DNA from: Pseudomonadota bacterium
Lineage (GTDB): Bacteria; Myxococcota_A; UBA796; GCA-2862545
DNA length: 61,517 nucleotides
Assembly: GCA_947475315.1 (NCBI GenBank)
Contig: CANJMY010000009.1
Location: 1-61,517, forward strand
Direction: 5' to 3'
Shown one piece after another: positions 30,633 to 39,613 of the stretch (position 1 is its first letter; each line of letters starts with the position of its first letter). The position numbers were made by a program, and so were the translations under genes. The notes under the pieces were generated by a model. It did no database searches and was not told where the DNA came from. It saw only the letters and a list, made by a program, of their open reading frames with translations.

Positions 30633-32543
30633 CTACGGGCAGCTCAGCGTCAGGTCCACGTCGTACACCGAGCAGGTGACGGAGGAGCCGAAGCCGACCA
30701 CCTGCAGGTACACGTCGAGGTCGGACGAGCCGCGGTTGGTGTACGACACCGTCTCACTATCGTCGGCGCCCAACGACGTGTCGAGGTCGGCCGACGCCGC
30801 GTCCTGGAGGCGGACGTCGATGTCGGTCATCGCGTCGACGAAGCTGACGTCGCCGGTAAGCGTGCAGCCGGCCGGGATCACCGCGTGGTAGAAGTCCAGG
30901 TCCGAGGCCAGCTCGACGCGGTCCGCGCTGAACGTGTCGCCGCCGGCGCCCACGCCCGACTCGGTCGCCGTGCCAATGGTGTCATTGGACTCGTAGGGAT
31001 CCACGCCGCACAGGCCCAAGTCGGCCGGGCAGTACACGTCGACGGACAGGTCGTAGGTGTTGCAGGACTGGCTGGCCAGGGTCACGACCTGCAGCCACAC
31101 CCGCGTGTCCGACGTGTCCGTGTCCGCCGCGTCCGCGGCCACATAGGCCACCGCCTCGCGGTTGGTGTAGCCCGTGGAGCCGGACAGCTCGCCCACGGCG
31201 TCGAACAGGTGGAGGTCGAGATCGCCACCCACGGGCGCCGAATTCATCTCCGCGTACAGCGCGCAGCCGTGCGGGACCTCGACCGCGAACCAGTCCTCGC
31301 TCACCGTCTCACGCGAGTCCGAGCCGACGTCCGTCGCCGACCACATGCCGGCGCTGCCCGACACGACCGTCTCGGTGGCGGTGGCGCGGTCGTTGTTGTC
31401 CTCGAACGTGTCGTTGGCGCAAGCCGTCGCGTCGATGCCCGGCGCGCTGCCATCGCACGTCACCTCGACGTCGACGTCGTAGAGCGCGCACTCCAGATCC
31501 GGCGTGTAGACCTCGAGGTAGACGACCGTGGGGTAGTCGCTCGGGTTGAAGGACATGACGTCCTCGACGCCCGAGTTGCTCGTGCCCGCGTCACCGTCGG
31601 TGGTGGGGGCGGAGAGGTAGGCCTGCACGTCCGCGTCGGCCGGGTCGTAGGAGATGGTCGCCGCGGCGCCGCAGCCCGGGTCCAGGGGGATCGCGTAGAA
31701 GTCGCGGTCGAGCATCGCGCCGTTCAGGGCCACGTCGGCCTGGCTGTACGTGCCGGTGCCGACGATGCCGACCTGGGTCGCCGTGCCGGTGTCGTCGTTC
31801 GGCTCGTCCGAGTCACCGCCGACGCACGCGCCGGGGCACACGATCGCAAAGTCGACCGTGTAGGAGAGGCAGGTGCTGTCGTACTGCGACACGGAGGAGC
31901 GCACGTCGACCGGCGCGCCCGTGGTGTTCGGGTAGGCCGCGTGCAGCTCGCCGTCCACGCCAAAGGGACCGGTGTAGAAGCCACCGGCCGGGGCCATGCC
32001 GACATCCGGCGGGATGGCCGCCGGGTCAAAGGTGACGGTCATGTCCAAGCGGCAACCCACCGGCACCGACGCCAGGTAGTTGTCGATGTCGACGCCGTTG
32101 AGCTGCGCGCCCGCCGACGTGAAGGTGTCGCCCTGGGCGGCGAGGCCTGTGGGCGTCGACTGCGTCGGGACCGAGTTGGGCTCGTAGGGGTCCGTGGGCG
32201 CGCAGAAGTCGCCGTAGGTGGAGGTGTCGCCCGCGCCCCAGCCGGTGCCGCCCGAGCCGCCCGTGTGGCCCGTGTGCCAAGACCAAGCCGAGTCGCCCGT
32301 ATCAGAGGTGTCCGCCGTGTCCGTGTCCGCCCCGCCCAGGTCCGTGTCCGCGTCGGTGTCCGCGTCGGTGTCGGTCGGGTCGAACGCGGTGTCGCCGGAG
32401 TCCGCGACGTCCGTGTCGGCGTCGACGTCGGTGTCCGGGTTCTGATCGGTCGTGACGTCGATGTCCGAGTCGCCGGTGTCGACAGGCTTGGGATCAGACG
32501 AACACGCGAGGAGGAGGACCGCAGTGTACGGCAACAGGCGCAT
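30633..32543 (-). CDS. Lipoprotein with Asp-Thr linker and four PPC-like modules
   Basis: A 636 aa lipoprotein (lipobox LLAC) with a linker of roughly 90 residues rich in DTD, then a His/Gly-rich bridge and four modules of about 120 aa. Each module opens with a Cys and an Asp-x-x-Glu-x-Asn motif (DPYEPNS, SDEPNDD, DTFEDNND, DPYESND) and ends in a C-x-x-Y-DV(D/E)V-x-C strand, the pattern of pre-peptidase C-terminal domains. No protease domain is attached, so the modules probably serve as surface adhesion or display units. The ATG at 32543 has AAGGA seven nt upstream. Confidence 0.82.
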   Translation of the reverse strand: MRLLPYTAVLLLACSSDPKPVDTGDSDIDVTTDQNPDTDVDADTDVADSGDTAFDPTDTDADTDADTDLGGADTDTADTSDTGDSAWSWHTGHTGGSGGTGWGAGDTSTYGDFCAPTDPYEPNSVPTQSTPTGLAAQGDTFTSAGAQLNGVDIDNYLASVPVGCRLDMTVTFDPAAIPPDVGMAPAGGFYTGPFGVDGELHAAYPNTTGAPVDVRSSVSQYDSTCLSYTVDFAIVCPGACVGGDSDEPNDDTGTATQVGIVGTGTYSQADVALNGAMLDRDFYAIPLDPGCGAAATISYDPADADVQAYLSAPTTDGDAGTSNSGVEDVMSFNPSDYPTVVYLEVYTPDLECALYDVDVEVTCDGSAPGIDATACANDTFEDNNDRATATETVVSGSAGMWSATDVGSDSRETVSEDWFAVEVPHGCALYAEMNSAPVGGDLDLHLFDAVGELSGSTGYTNREAVAYVAADAADTDTSDTRVWLQVVTLASQSCNTYDLSVDVYCPADLGLCGVDPYESNDTIGTATESGVGAGGDTFSADRVELASDLDFYHAVIPAGCTLTGDVSFVDAMTDIDVRLQDAASADLDTSLGADDSETVSYTNRGSSDLDVYLQVVGFGSSVTCSVYDVDLTLSCP

Positions 32544-32580
32544 GGAGCATCCTTGGAAGGCGCGCGCCATTATCGCGTCC

Positions 32581-32610
32581 TTCGCGAAAAATCCGCTCCG
32601 ATCTTCGCGA
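32581..32610. promoter_or_regulatory. Paired TTCGCGA boxes upstream of PPC-like lipoprotein
   Basis: Two TTCGCGA heptamers (32581-32587 and 32604-32610) lie 23 bp apart, about two helical turns, 38-67 bp upstream of the lipoprotein start. A minus-strand GATAAT (32574-32569) is placed as a possible -10. The spacing fits a regulator bound on one DNA face, but this is pattern only. Confidence 0.22.
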
Positions 32611-32637
32611 GGACCACGTGCGGACGCACTTTCCCGC

Positions 32638-33789
32638 TCATCCAGGGCGCAGGATCGTCCCGTCGAGCAGCTTGGCGAAGCGGTCCTCGCGTCCGTGTAC
32701 GGGGTCTTCCCTATCCCAGGGCCAACCGCCAAAACGCGTGCGCCGGTAGTCCGCGAACGCCTGTTCGATCTCCTCCTCCGTGTTCATCACGAACGGACCG
32801 CGCTTGGCGACAGGCTCACCGATCGGCCGGCCCTGGAGCAGCAGCACCTCGACCGCGCCCTGCACCGCGACCAGCGGCGCAGCGCGGTCCGGCGTCAGGT
32901 CGATCCGGTGGTTGGCAGGGACCTCCTCTCCATCCACGCGCAGCCCCGCGCCCGTGAAGAAGTAGAGCGACCGGAGCGTGCCCGCCCTCGCAGGAGGTAG
33001 CGTCCACGATGCGCCAGCGTCGAGCGCGATCGTCCAGATGGCGACGTCGTTGGCGGGATCCGCGGCCCAAGAGTCGGGCGGCGGCTGCGGCGGGACCTGA
33101 TCTCCGTCGGCGCCAGCGTGGCGGGTCACGGTGACCGTGCGGCCTGCGGCGTCGGTCAGCACCTGCTTGGGGATGGTCGGCCCCCAAAGCATCGAGAACC
33201 ACGGGGCGCTCATCTTGCGGGCGGCCGGGAGGTTGAGCCAGATCTGGAAGAGCTCCGCGGGGTTGGCCTGCTCCGAGCTGAGGAGCGGGAACATCTCGGC
33301 GTGCTGGATCCCACGCCCCGCGGTGAGCCACTGCACGTCGCCGCGGCCGTACCGCGCGGCGGACCCGAGCGAGTCCGAGTGGTCGAGCAAGCCCCGCCGC
33401 ACCACGGTGACGGTCTCGAAGCCACGATGCGGGTGCGCCGGAAACCCTGGTACGACCTCCCCGTGGTACATCCGCCAGCCGTCCTTGCCGGCAAAGTCCT
33501 GGCCGATGTCGCGGCCGTCGAGCGAGGCGTCGGGGCCGAAGCTCGCGTTGCCGCGCGGGTACGCGTCGTCGTGGTGCACGCAGAACAGGAAGGGGTCGCG
33601 GGTCGGCCAGGGCGTCGGGGAGACACCGAGCGGCACGAGCGCCTGGACGAGAGGCTGTGGCGGCGACGCCGCGGGCGCGGGGGCCGCGACCGGCGCGCTG
33701 GCAGGCGGTGGTGTGCAGCCCACAAGGGCCGCGGCGGCGGCGCCCGCGACCAGCTGAAGCGCGTCGCGGCGGGTCGGGTCGATCTTCAT
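32638..33789 (-). CDS. Tat-exported pirin-family lipoprotein
   Basis: A 383 aa bicupin of the pirin family. The N-terminus carries a twin-arginine motif (TRRDAL), a hydrophobic Ala-rich core and a lipobox LVGC, so it appears to be exported folded through Tat and lipidated; pirins are normally cytosolic. The metal site is kept: HPHRGFETVT, LTAGRGIQHAEMF. The ATG at 33789 has GGAG five nt upstream. Pirins have quercetinase-like or redox-sensor roles; Tat export fits a metal loaded before transport. It diverges from the small secreted protein at 33959. Confidence 0.85.
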   Translation of the reverse strand: MKIDPTRRDALQLVAGAAAAALVGCTPPPASAPVAAPAPAASPPQPLVQALVPLGVSPTPWPTRDPFLFCVHHDDAYPRGNASFGPDASLDGRDIGQDFAGKDGWRMYHGEVVPGFPAHPHRGFETVTVVRRGLLDHSDSLGSAARYGRGDVQWLTAGRGIQHAEMFPLLSSEQANPAELFQIWLNLPAARKMSAPWFSMLWGPTIPKQVLTDAAGRTVTVTRHAGADGDQVPPQPPPDSWAADPANDVAIWTIALDAGASWTLPPARAGTLRSLYFFTGAGLRVDGEEVPANHRIDLTPDRAAPLVAVQGAVEVLLLQGRPIGEPVAKRGPFVMNTEEEIEQAFADYRRTRFGGWPWDREDPVHGREDRFAKLLDGTILRPG

Positions 33790-33958
33790 GGGCTCTCCGG
33801 ACCGCAGCGCGGCGGTGCACCGCTCCTACCCGCGCCCCTGCGACCGCGTCGCGGACACAGCGCATGGTCGGGACAGGTCGCGACGAGCCGGCGGCCTGAC
33901 GCCGACTTCGCGTGCGCGCCCAGGGCCACGCGCTATCCACCCTCGCAGGGAGGTCCGA

Positions 33959-34531
33959 GTGCTCACCCTCGCCTTCACCGCCTTCGCGCTCGCCGCCCCC
34001 CCACCCGATCTGGGCCAAGAGCCGGACCGGGTGATGTCGCTCGGGCTGTCGCTAAGCCCGCTGATCGGCACGGACGTGAGCGGCGGCGGCTTGGGCCAGG
34101 CGACCATCCAGGTCCATCTTCCACCCGTCACGCTCGAGATCCTGGGCGCTGAGGGTGCCATGTCCGGCCCGACGCGTACGGTCGGCTTCATCGCCGTCGG
34201 GCTGCGCAAGCACATCGCCTATGGAACCTGGGCGCGTGTGCTGTTCGCGCACCACCACGAGACGCTCTGGGCGGACTTCATCGACCACCCCGGCGCGTCG
34301 CTCGCGGGGGTCGACTCGCAGATCACGCATCGGTCGGGCGTGGACGTGGGGTTCGGCTGGGAGCGCCCCATCGGCGGCAAGCTCGTGGGCGATCGGCTGG
34401 TCGTCGACCTGGGCGCGTTTGTGCGTGTGTTCCCCGGCAAGGTGGACCCGCCGGTGTACGTCGGCCTGCAGATCGGCGTGAGCGGACGTGTGGGCCCAGA
34501 GTGGAAGCGAAAGCACGCGCCCGAGCCCTAA
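33959..34531 (+). CDS. Small secreted protein, possibly outer-membrane beta-barrel
   Basis: A 190 aa protein with a signal peptide (cleavage after FALA). The mature part alternates short amphipathic strands (TVGFIAVGLRKHIAYG, VYVGLQIGVSG) with turns, as in small barrels, but it lacks a terminal aromatic residue typical of BAM substrates, so the assignment is weak. The GTG at 33959 follows GGGAGG (33948-33953). It is unrecognised as a family. Confidence 0.55.
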   Translation: MLTLAFTAFALAAPPPDLGQEPDRVMSLGLSLSPLIGTDVSGGGLGQATIQVHLPPVTLEILGAEGAMSGPTRTVGFIAVGLRKHIAYGTWARVLFAHHHETLWADFIDHPGASLAGVDSQITHRSGVDVGFGWERPIGGKLVGDRLVVDLGAFVRVFPGKVDPPVYVGLQIGVSGRVGPEWKRKHAPEP

Positions 34532-34573
34532 AGAGGGCGTCCGCGCCTGCATCGTCGAGCGATCCGAAAAAAC

Positions 34574-34586
34574 GTTCGCGTCGAAC
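34574..34586. promoter_or_regulatory. Palindrome GTTCG-N3-CGAAC upstream of surface operon
   Basis: A perfect 5-3-5 dyad in the most A/T-rich gap of the region, about 100 bp before the CxxCH lipoprotein operon. It could be an operator for a dimeric regulator. It is not the Gram-positive LexA box, which has the half-sites in the opposite order. Confidence 0.25.
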
Positions 34587-34620
34587 ATTACTTGCAACGC
34601 CCACAACGAGACGCTTCGGC

Positions 34621-34647
34621 TTTACCGCAGCGCAACTCGCGTAAAAT
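34621..34647 (+). promoter_or_regulatory. Possible sigma-70-type promoter for surface operon
   Basis: TTTACC (34621-34626) and TAAAAT (34642-34647) are spaced by 15 bp, short of the ideal 17. The -10 stands out in this very GC-rich DNA and lies about 43 bp before the GTG start of the CxxCH lipoprotein gene. Confidence 0.3.
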
Positions 34648-34689
34648 CCGTATCGTGACGTGCCGATTCAAGCGGCGAGCGGGTGGACC

Positions 34690-36921
34690 GTGCGAGCAAA
34701 CGCAACGATCGTGGGCGCCGTCGCCCTGTTGGCTTCTTGTGGCAAGGTGGACGTGCCGGCGCCGGTCGACGGTCCGTGCATGGACGACGCCACGCTCTGG
34801 CGGGAGCAGGTCTACCCCCAGGTGATCCAGTCGGTGTGTATGGGTTGCCACACGGCGGACGGCGCGGCGCGCGACAGCGGGCTGGTGTTCGTCGGCACCG
34901 GCTACCCGGACCACGAGGCGCGCAACCGCGGGACCTTCGCGAACGTCGCGGGCTTGGAGCGCGCAGGCGACTCGATCGTGCTGCTCAAGCCGATCGGACT
35001 CGAGGGCCACGGCGGCGGCAAGATCCTCTCAGAGGATGACGCCAGCTACGCGCTGCTCCAGGACTTCGTCGACCGGCTGAACCACCCGGTCACGTGCGCC
35101 AACTCGGGCACCACCGTCGACGGCGACGCGGGCCTGACGCTCGACTCGCCCGTCCAGACGCTCCGCAAGGCGGCCGTGACGCTGGTCGGACGGCTCCCGA
35201 CGCCAGACGAGGAAGACGCCGTGCGCGCGGGCGGCGAGTCCGCGCTCGGGGACGCGGTGTGGGCGTGGATGGACGAGCCCGCGTTCGCGAACGTGTTCAT
35301 GGAGAAGCTCAACGACGTGCTGCTGACGGACCGCTACCTGCGGAGCAACGACGCGCTGGGCATCATGGACGAGGATCGCTTCCCCGGTCGCTACTGGTTT
35401 GAGGACGCGAACAACGAGGACACGCTGCGTGATCGGACCAACGACGCCGTGGCGCGCGAGCCGCTGGAGATCGCCGCGCACATCATGCGCGAGGACCGCC
35501 CCTGGACCGAGATCCTGACCGCCGACTACACGATGGTGAACGGCTACTCGGCGATGGCCTACGGCGTGGACGGCGCGGAGCCGCCCGACGTCCGCGACCC
35601 TGCCGCGTTTGAGTTCGTCGAGGCCACCCTGCCAGACTGGTCGCACGCCGGCCTGCTCACCACGCCCGCGTTCCTCAACCGGTACCCGACGACCGAGACC
35701 AACCGGAACCGCCACCGCGCGTGGGCCTTCTACAAGACCTTCCTGGCGACGGACATCCTGACCTTCGGCAAGCGCCCGATCGATCCCACGATCAGCGACG
35801 TGCATAACCCGACGCTGAACGATCCGCAGTGCACCGTGTGCCATGCGACGATGGACCCGGTCGCGGGCGCGTTCCAGTCGTGGGACGATCAGGGCCGCCT
35901 CGCGCCGCGCGAAGAGGGCTGGTACCCTGAGATGGCGCCGCCCGGCTTTGAGGGCGAGGCTACGCCTCCGGCCAGCGGGAGCGGGCAGCTCACCTGGCTC
36001 GCCGAGCAGTCCGTCGCTGACCCGCGCTTCGCGATCGCCACAGTCCGCATGATGCTCGGCGTGTTCACCGGGCTTGATGTGCTGTCCGAGTCCGACGTGG
36101 GCGACGACCCCGACAAGGCCCAGGCGCTCGCGCTGCAGGACCTGTGGGTCGCGGACGTCGCGACTGAGCTGGTCGACCGCCAGTGGGACGTGAAGGTCGC
36201 GATCCAGCGCGTGGTCACGTCGCGCTACTTCCGCGCGAGCGCGGCGACCGGGGCCACGCCTGGCCAGCTGCTGCAGGCGGGCACGGCGCACCTGCTCACG
36301 CCGGAAGAGCTCGACCGCAAGATCACCGCGACCACCGGCATCCCGTGGCGCGCGAGCTCGGGCAGCACGAACTTGCTGCTCGATCGCTACGCCCTGCTGT
36401 ACGGCGGCATCGACTCGCTCGGCATCACCGAGCGCCTGCGCGATCCGAACGGCGTGATGGCGAACATTGCCCGGCGCATGTCCAACGAGGTCGCTTGCGG
36501 CTCCGTCGCGCGCGACTTCCTGCTCGACCCCACGCAGCGCCGTCTCTTCCCGTTGGTGGAGATGAGCTACGTGCCGGAGACCGACGACGGGTTCGCGATC
36601 CCGGGCGCCGAGGACGCGATCCGCGAGAACATCCGCTGGCTGCACTCGCGCCTGCTCGGCGAGGAGCTGGCCGCCGACGACCCTGAGATCGAGGCCACCT
36701 ACGCGCTGTGGGTGGACGCCTGGAAGGCTGGCCGCGCGGGCTTGGCCGATGAGACCGTGAAGGTCGATCTCGACTACCGCTGCATGGCCCTGTTCGACCC
36801 GTTCACCGGCGATCAGCTCCGCGACGACCACCGCATCGTCTACGATCCGGACTTCACGATCCGCTCGTGGATGACGGTCACCGCGTACCTGCTCTCCGAC
36901 TACCGCTTCCTGTACGAGTGA
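34690..36921 (+). CDS. CxxCH (c-type heme) lipoprotein, DUF1588/DUF1592-like
   Basis: A 743 aa lipoprotein starting at GTG 34690 with a signal ending in LLASC. Two c-type heme motifs are present: C50-M-G-C-H54 and C381-T-V-C-H385. Between and after them are segments like those of planctomycete DUF1549/1592/1588 proteins: LVGRLPTPDEE, ILTADYTMVNGYSAMAYG, LLTTPAFLNRYP and CHATMDPVAGAFQSWDDQGR. These families are predicted extracytoplasmic cytochromes of unknown reaction. It is followed 4 nt later by a DUF1501 protein, its usual type of partner. A weak GGTGGA precedes the start. Confidence 0.85.
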   Translation: MRANATIVGAVALLASCGKVDVPAPVDGPCMDDATLWREQVYPQVIQSVCMGCHTADGAARDSGLVFVGTGYPDHEARNRGTFANVAGLERAGDSIVLLKPIGLEGHGGGKILSEDDASYALLQDFVDRLNHPVTCANSGTTVDGDAGLTLDSPVQTLRKAAVTLVGRLPTPDEEDAVRAGGESALGDAVWAWMDEPAFANVFMEKLNDVLLTDRYLRSNDALGIMDEDRFPGRYWFEDANNEDTLRDRTNDAVAREPLEIAAHIMREDRPWTEILTADYTMVNGYSAMAYGVDGAEPPDVRDPAAFEFVEATLPDWSHAGLLTTPAFLNRYPTTETNRNRHRAWAFYKTFLATDILTFGKRPIDPTISDVHNPTLNDPQCTVCHATMDPVAGAFQSWDDQGRLAPREEGWYPEMAPPGFEGEATPPASGSGQLTWLAEQSVADPRFAIATVRMMLGVFTGLDVLSESDVGDDPDKAQALALQDLWVADVATELVDRQWDVKVAIQRVVTSRYFRASAATGATPGQLLQAGTAHLLTPEELDRKITATTGIPWRASSGSTNLLLDRYALLYGGIDSLGITERLRDPNGVMANIARRMSNEVACGSVARDFLLDPTQRRLFPLVEMSYVPETDDGFAIPGAEDAIRENIRWLHSRLLGEELAADDPEIEATYALWVDAWKAGRAGLADETVKVDLDYRCMALFDPFTGDQLRDDHRIVYDPDFTIRSWMTVTAYLLSDYRFLYE

Positions 36922-36925
36922 ACCG

Positions 36926-38188
36926 ATGAACCTCAACCGTCGATCGTTTCTCTCTTGGTTGGCCGCGGGCGGCGCCGCCGCGGCGGTGGGTCCGCGCCTG
37001 TACGGCCGCGCGAACGCGGACGAGCCTGTCGTCGGGCCGTTCTTCTTGTTCGTGAACGCGTCCGGCGGGTGGGACCCCACGATGCTCTGCGATCCGAAGG
37101 GTCGCGCGAGCGAGGCTGAGGCCGATCCGATCAACCACTTCGACGCCGCCGACATCGAGCAGGTGGGCGCGTTCAAGGTGGCCCCGATCGACGGACACGT
37201 CGCGTTCTTCGAGCGCTTCAAGTCGGACCTCCTGGTCCTCAACGGCGTCGACACGCAGACGAACAGCCACGAGATCGGCTCGCGGTTCATGTGGTCCGGC
37301 TCGATCAAGCCCGGCTTCCCCTCCGAGGCAGCGTTGGTTGCGGCCGCGCGCGAGCCCCGGCCCGCGCTCGCGTTCCTGTCGAACGGCGGCTACGACGTCA
37401 CGGACGGACTGGTCGCGCCTACACGCATCCCCGACACGTCCGCGATTCTGGAGATCGCGTACCCGGACCGGCTGGACAAGGCCGACGACAGGACCGGCGT
37501 GCTGCCGCTCGACATCCTTGCGCGGCTCGATCAGGCGCGCACCGAGCGCTTGCAGCGGCAGCTCGACGCGGCCACGCTCCCGCGCCTGCGCCACGCGATG
37601 GCGTCGCTGCAGATCGCGCGCGTCGGCAACAACGACCTCGCTCGACTGTCGGCCAAGCTCCCGTCCGCGCTCGACACGTCGGGCAACCCGCTGAAGCGCC
37701 AGGCGCAGGTGGCGATGGCCTGCTTCGCGGCCGGTGTGTCGGCGTCTGCGACGATGGAGATCGGGAACTTCGACACCCACGGCGATCACGATCGCATCCA
37801 CACGCAGAGCATGAAGGACATCGTCGCGGGCATCACGTTCGCGATGGACGAGGCTGAGCGCCAGGGCATCGCCGACAAGGTGGTGGTGATCGTCGGGTCG
37901 GACTTTGGTCGCACTCCTTACTACAACGACACCGCGGGCAAGGATCACTGGCCGATCACCAGCATGCTGCTGATGGGCCCGGGCATTCGCGGTGGACGCG
38001 TCCTCGGCGGCACCGACGGCTCGTTCGCGCCGACGCTCCTCGACCCGACCACGCTGGCCCCGTCCAGCTCGGGCATCCGCATCACGCCCGCGCACGTGCA
38101 CGCCTCGCTGCGCGCGCTGTCTGGCGTGGCCACCTGGGAGGGCGCGGCGCCGTACGGTGTCGGTGACGCGCTGCCGCTGTTCACATGA
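36926..38188 (+). CDS. Tat-exported DUF1501 protein
   Basis: A 420 aa protein with a twin-arginine signal (NRRSFLSWLAAGG). The mature part is a DUF1501/sulfatase-like alkaline-phosphatase-superfamily fold: FVNASGGWDPT, NSHEIGSR, GNFDTHGDHD and VVIVGSDFGRTPYYND carry the Asp/His clusters that typically bind metal. It sits between the CxxCH lipoprotein (4 nt gap) and a DUF4215 lipoprotein (ATGA overlap), so all three are exported together. DUF1501 proteins are common next to heme-motif proteins in Planctomycetes and Myxococcota; no reaction is established. Confidence 0.88.
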   Translation: MNLNRRSFLSWLAAGGAAAAVGPRLYGRANADEPVVGPFFLFVNASGGWDPTMLCDPKGRASEAEADPINHFDAADIEQVGAFKVAPIDGHVAFFERFKSDLLVLNGVDTQTNSHEIGSRFMWSGSIKPGFPSEAALVAAAREPRPALAFLSNGGYDVTDGLVAPTRIPDTSAILEIAYPDRLDKADDRTGVLPLDILARLDQARTERLQRQLDAATLPRLRHAMASLQIARVGNNDLARLSAKLPSALDTSGNPLKRQAQVAMACFAAGVSASATMEIGNFDTHGDHDRIHTQSMKDIVAGITFAMDEAERQGIADKVVVIVGSDFGRTPYYNDTAGKDHWPITSMLLMGPGIRGGRVLGGTDGSFAPTLLDPTTLAPSSSGIRITPAHVHASLRALSGVATWEGAAPYGVGDALPLFT

Positions 38189-39609
38189 GGCCGCTCAGCC
38201 TGATCCTGGTCAGCGCGCTGGTCGCGTGCGGCAAGCCGGACGACACCTCGTCCGACACGGACACGGACGTCGCGATCACCGGCTGTGGTGACGGCGCGGT
38301 CGACGAGACCGAGGCCTGCGACAACGGCGAAGCCAACAGCGACGAGGCGGCGGACGCGTGCCGCACCGACTGTCGACTGCCCGGGTGCGGCGACGGTGTG
38401 GCCGACGCCGGCGAGGACTGCGACGACGGCAACGCCTTTGGCGGCGACGGCTGCGATCCCTCCTGCCACGTCGAGAACGGCGCGCTGGAGGCCGAGCCGA
38501 ACAACGTCCCCTTCCAAGGCACGCCGATCGTGCCCGGCAGCGCGGTCGCCGGCGGCCTGCGCGAGGGCGACGTCGACTGCTACGCGGTGGACGTCGGCGA
38601 GAACGGCTTCCTGTCCGCGCACGTGAGCGGCCCCGACGGCGCGTGTCCGCCCGACATGGTGGTGCGACTGTACGGAATCGACGACAAGTCACTGACCGAC
38701 GCCTACCCGGGACCGGACGGCGAGTGCGCCTCGATCGATCCCACGACCGACGACCACGCCCGCTACCTGCACGCGGGTACGTACGCGGTGTGCGTCGAGG
38801 GGCTGTTCCGCTCGGCGATCCCCGCCTACCGCGTGTCGGTCGAGGTGGGTGACGACTCCTGCCTGTCCGGCGGCACGACGACCAACCCCAAGGACGACCT
38901 GGACGGCGACGGCCTGGCCAACCCCTGCGATGGCGACGACGACGGCGACGGCGTGGCCGATCTGGCCGACAACTGTCCGAGCATGTCCAACGGCGGATCG
39001 TCCGCGGGCTTCAGCACGGCGCGCGACGGCTGGATCCGACAGTGGCTGATCGCCGGCGCGTTCACCGGCAACCCGGTCGGCCCCGGCGGCAGCTGCGATC
39101 CGAGCGTCGCGTCGCTGATCGGCGACGACGACGCGACCACGATCCCCGCGCTTGGCGCGGCCGCAGGCGCGCAGGTCTGGCGCGCCTGGATCAGCACCAC
39201 GGACGCGATCGACTTCACCGCCGTGCTCAGCGGGTCCGCGGACCGAGAGTCCTATGCGGCCGTGTGGGTTTACGCGCCGACCGCCCGTGACGGCGTGCTG
39301 GCCTACGGCGCGGACGACGGCAGCGCGGCCTGGCTCGACGGCGTGTCCCTCGGCGCCGACCCGACCTGCCACGGCGTGGTCACCGACGATCTGGAGCTCC
39401 CCGTCAGCCTGGCGCAAGGCTGGCACCGGGTGCTGTTCAAGGTGCGCGACCACGGCGGGGGCTGGGGCCTCAAGGCCCGCTTCAAGTCCACCGCCGGCGC
39501 GCCCATGACCGACCTGGAAGTGTCGCTCACCGCCGACGCGAGCTGGTACGACGACCAGAGCGACGGCGACGGCGACGGTGTGGGCGACGTCTGCGACCCG
39601 ACGCCCTGA
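38185..39609 (+). CDS. DUF4215 cysteine-rich / thrombospondin-3-type lipoprotein
   Basis: A 474 aa lipoprotein (LVAC lipobox) with a short DTD spacer, then a DUF4215 Myxococcus cysteine-rich repeat (GVADAGEDCDDGNAFGGDGC, preceded by a second CGDG-EACDNG copy). A PPC-like module starts at AEPNNVPFQG. A calcium-type DxDGDG-x-N-C repeat is seen around residues 245-270 and again at the C-terminus (DGDGDGVGDVCD), bracketing a beta-rich PA14-like domain with WRAWI and HRVLFKVRDHGGGW. It is coupled to DUF1501 by ATGA and stops 4 bp from the convergent hydrolase stop. Confidence 0.83.
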   Translation: MRPLSLILVSALVACGKPDDTSSDTDTDVAITGCGDGAVDETEACDNGEANSDEAADACRTDCRLPGCGDGVADAGEDCDDGNAFGGDGCDPSCHVENGALEAEPNNVPFQGTPIVPGSAVAGGLREGDVDCYAVDVGENGFLSAHVSGPDGACPPDMVVRLYGIDDKSLTDAYPGPDGECASIDPTTDDHARYLHAGTYAVCVEGLFRSAIPAYRVSVEVGDDSCLSGGTTTNPKDDLDGDGLANPCDGDDDGDGVADLADNCPSMSNGGSSAGFSTARDGWIRQWLIAGAFTGNPVGPGGSCDPSVASLIGDDDATTIPALGAAAGAQVWRAWISTTDAIDFTAVLSGSADRESYAAVWVYAPTARDGVLAYGADDGSAAWLDGVSLGADPTCHGVVTDDLELPVSLAQGWHRVLFKVRDHGGGWGLKARFKSTAGAPMTDLEVSLTADASWYDDQSDGDGDGVGDVCDPTP

Positions 39610-39613
39610 CCGC

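Noticed and set aside
34574..34586. LexA box
   Set aside because: The half-sites GTTCG and CGAAC are in the reverse order to the CGAAC-N4-GTTCG LexA consensus, and the gene downstream is not an SOS gene.
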